Positions 63,009-64,000 of a stretch of 64,000 nucleotides of DNA are shown piece after piece. The first letter of the stretch is position 1. Every line of letters starts with the position of its first letter. Source of the stretch: Comamonas sp. (lineage in GTDB: Bacteria; Pseudomonadota; Gammaproteobacteria; Burkholderiales; Burkholderiaceae_C); NCBI GenBank assembly GCA_021166775.1, contig JAJPEQ010000013.1:248001-312000 (forward strand), given 5' to 3'. Position numbers and translations under genes: made by a program. Under the pieces are notes generated by a model. The model ran no database searches and was not told the origin of the DNA. It was given only the letters and a program-made list of their open reading frames with translations.

Positions 63009-64000
63009 TCACCGGCGCTTGCCGCCGATCAGGCTGCCCAGCGCGCCGCGCAGCAGTTCGCGCCCCATGCGCCGGGCTTCACCTTTGACGATGTCCTGCA
63101 CGAGACCATCGTACTGTCCACCTCGTGGACCGGTGCGCCCGAATAACGCCTCCTTGACCATGGTGCCTATGTCGCCGAACATGCCGCCGTCGTTGGCGCC
63201 AGGCGCCTGGGTGGCCCCTGCGCTCGCGCCGTTCGCGGAGCCCGACGCGTTGGCAGCGCGCTGGGCCAGTCGTTCGTAGGCTGACTCACGGTCGGTGGGG
63301 GTGTCGTACGTGCCTGCCACGAGCGAGTTCTTGATCAGCGCCTGGCGCTGCTCAGCCGTGATCGGCCCGAGCTGGCTGCCGGGCAGCAGCACGAAAGCGC
63401 GCTCGGTTTCCGAGGGGCGCCCCTTGGGGTCCAGCAGGCTCACCAGCGCTTCGCCCACGGCCAGTTCGGTGATCGCCGCCTCGACGTCCAGCCCCGCCTT
63501 GGGCCGCATGGTGCTGGCCGTGGCCTTCACCGCTTTTTGATCGCGCGGCGTGAAGGCGCGCAGCGCGTGCTGCACGCGGTTGCCCAGTTGCGCAAGCACG
63601 GTGTCGGGGATGTCGAGCGGATTTTGCGTGGCAAAGTACACGCCCACGCCCTTGGATCGCACCAGGCGCACGACGAGCTCGATGCGCTCGAGCAGTACTT
63701 TGGGCGCGTCTGTGAACAGCAGGTGCGCTTCGTCGAAGAAGAACACCAGCTTGGGCTTTTCCGGGTCGCCGATTTCGGGCAGGCGCTCGAACAGGTCCGA
63801 GAGCAGCCACAGCAGAAAGCTCGCGTACAGGCGCGGCGCGGTCATGAGTTTGTCCGCCGCGAGGATGTTGATCACGCCGCGTCCGCCCACGGTCTGCATG
63901 AAGTCCTCGATGTTGAGCATGGGCTCGCCGAAGAACTTGTCGCCGCCCTGGGTCTCGATCTGCATCAGGCCGCGCTGGATTGCGCCCACGCTTGCGGCAC
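63009..64000 (-). CDS. HerA/DUF853-family ATPase (YjgR-like), C-terminal part
   Basis: The frame enters from the right edge, so only about 330 C-terminal residues are seen. Walker B is [15 protein letters not shown]. The arginine-finger and sensor region ([20 protein letters not shown]) and the family block [20 protein letters not shown] are typical of DUF853 helicase-like ATPases. A glycine/alanine/serine-rich linker ([20 protein letters not shown]) precedes the basic tail. The Walker A part lies outside the window. Its cellular role is not established. Confidence 0.88.
   Translation of the reverse strand, partial: AASVGAIQRGLMQIETQGGDKFFGEPMLNIEDFMQTVGGRGVINILAADKLMTAPRLYASFLLWLLSDLFERLPEIGDPEKPKLVFFFDEAHLLFTDAPKVLLERIELVVRLVRSKGVGVYFATQNPLDIPDTVLAQLGNRVQHALRAFTPRDQKAVKATASTMRPKAGLDVEAAITELAVGEALVSLLDPKGRPSETERAFVLLPGSQLGPITAEQRQALIKNSLVAGTYDTPTDRESAYERLAQRAANASGSANGASAGATQAPGANDGGMFGDIGTMVKEALFGRTGPRGGQYDGLVQDIVKGEARRMGRELLRGALGSLIGGKRR

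Overview
The window is GC-rich chromosomal DNA from a betaproteobacterium, most likely Burkholderiales/Comamonadaceae. Support for this comes from the translation block thrS-infC-rpmI-rplT-pheST-ihfA-merR-tRNA-Pro, a PhaR-type polyhydroxyalkanoate regulator, a TRAP transporter linked to a CaiB-family CoA transferase, and short palindromic repeats (core like TAGCTGCTTGCGCTT) that I associate with that family. Almost all of the window is coding. I see no prophage, CRISPR array or intact insertion sequence; the only mobile-looking DNA is a 247-bp element with inverted ends and the small repeats.

Layout. 1-1070: 5' part of glnA with a sigma-54 promoter and two NtrC-like sites. 1070-6816: a beta-oxidation pair (bifunctional enoyl-CoA hydratase/3-hydroxyacyl-CoA dehydrogenase, thiolase), a TetR regulator and, divergent from it, an HpaB/AbfD-fold flavoprotein. 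6833-12925: a five-gene organic-acid operon (lyase, CoA transferase, TRAP dctPQM) with a divergent LysR regulator. 12946-19351: tex, an MFS exporter, wrbA with a LysR regulator, and a MetQ-like binding protein. 19542-27746: mfd, the inverted-repeat element, two small unknown genes, an orphan molybdenum hydroxylase large subunit, and ispD-ispF. 27868-36430: a flavin reductase, a J1-crystallin/ADP-ribosylglycohydrolase-like protein, an L,D-transpeptidase, ovoA (ovothiol), phaR and mgtA. 36595-44860: the minus-strand translation operon from thrS to tRNA-Pro. 44860-51895: an Orn/Lys/Arg decarboxylase, NfeD/SPFH membrane pair, pgsA, an HU gene, tRNA-Val and ppiD. 51942-58834: tRNA-His, a hydrolase, mltD-gloB divergent from a methyltransferase and rnhA, and a haem-type TonB receptor. 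59077-64000: nirS, a small FMN-barrel protein, upp, a threonine dehydratase-like enzyme and part of a HerA/DUF853 ATPase.

The strongest regulatory observation is a complete amino-acid attenuator in front of thrS. A 15-residue leader peptide has four Thr codons (ACA, ACT, ACC, ACG) in its first seven positions. It is followed by three mutually exclusive pairing segments and a rho-independent terminator just upstream of the threonyl-tRNA synthetase start. The most interesting metabolic hypothesis is that the lyase/CoA-transferase/TRAP operon is a complete uptake-and-cleavage route for 3-hydroxy-3-methylglutarate or a close relative. Two enzymes keep a family fold but appear to have lost cofactor ligands: the AbfD-like protein (iron-sulfur ligands) and the ADP-ribosylglycohydrolase-like protein (metal ligands). 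All assignments come from reading the sequence and from memory of the families; no database search was run.
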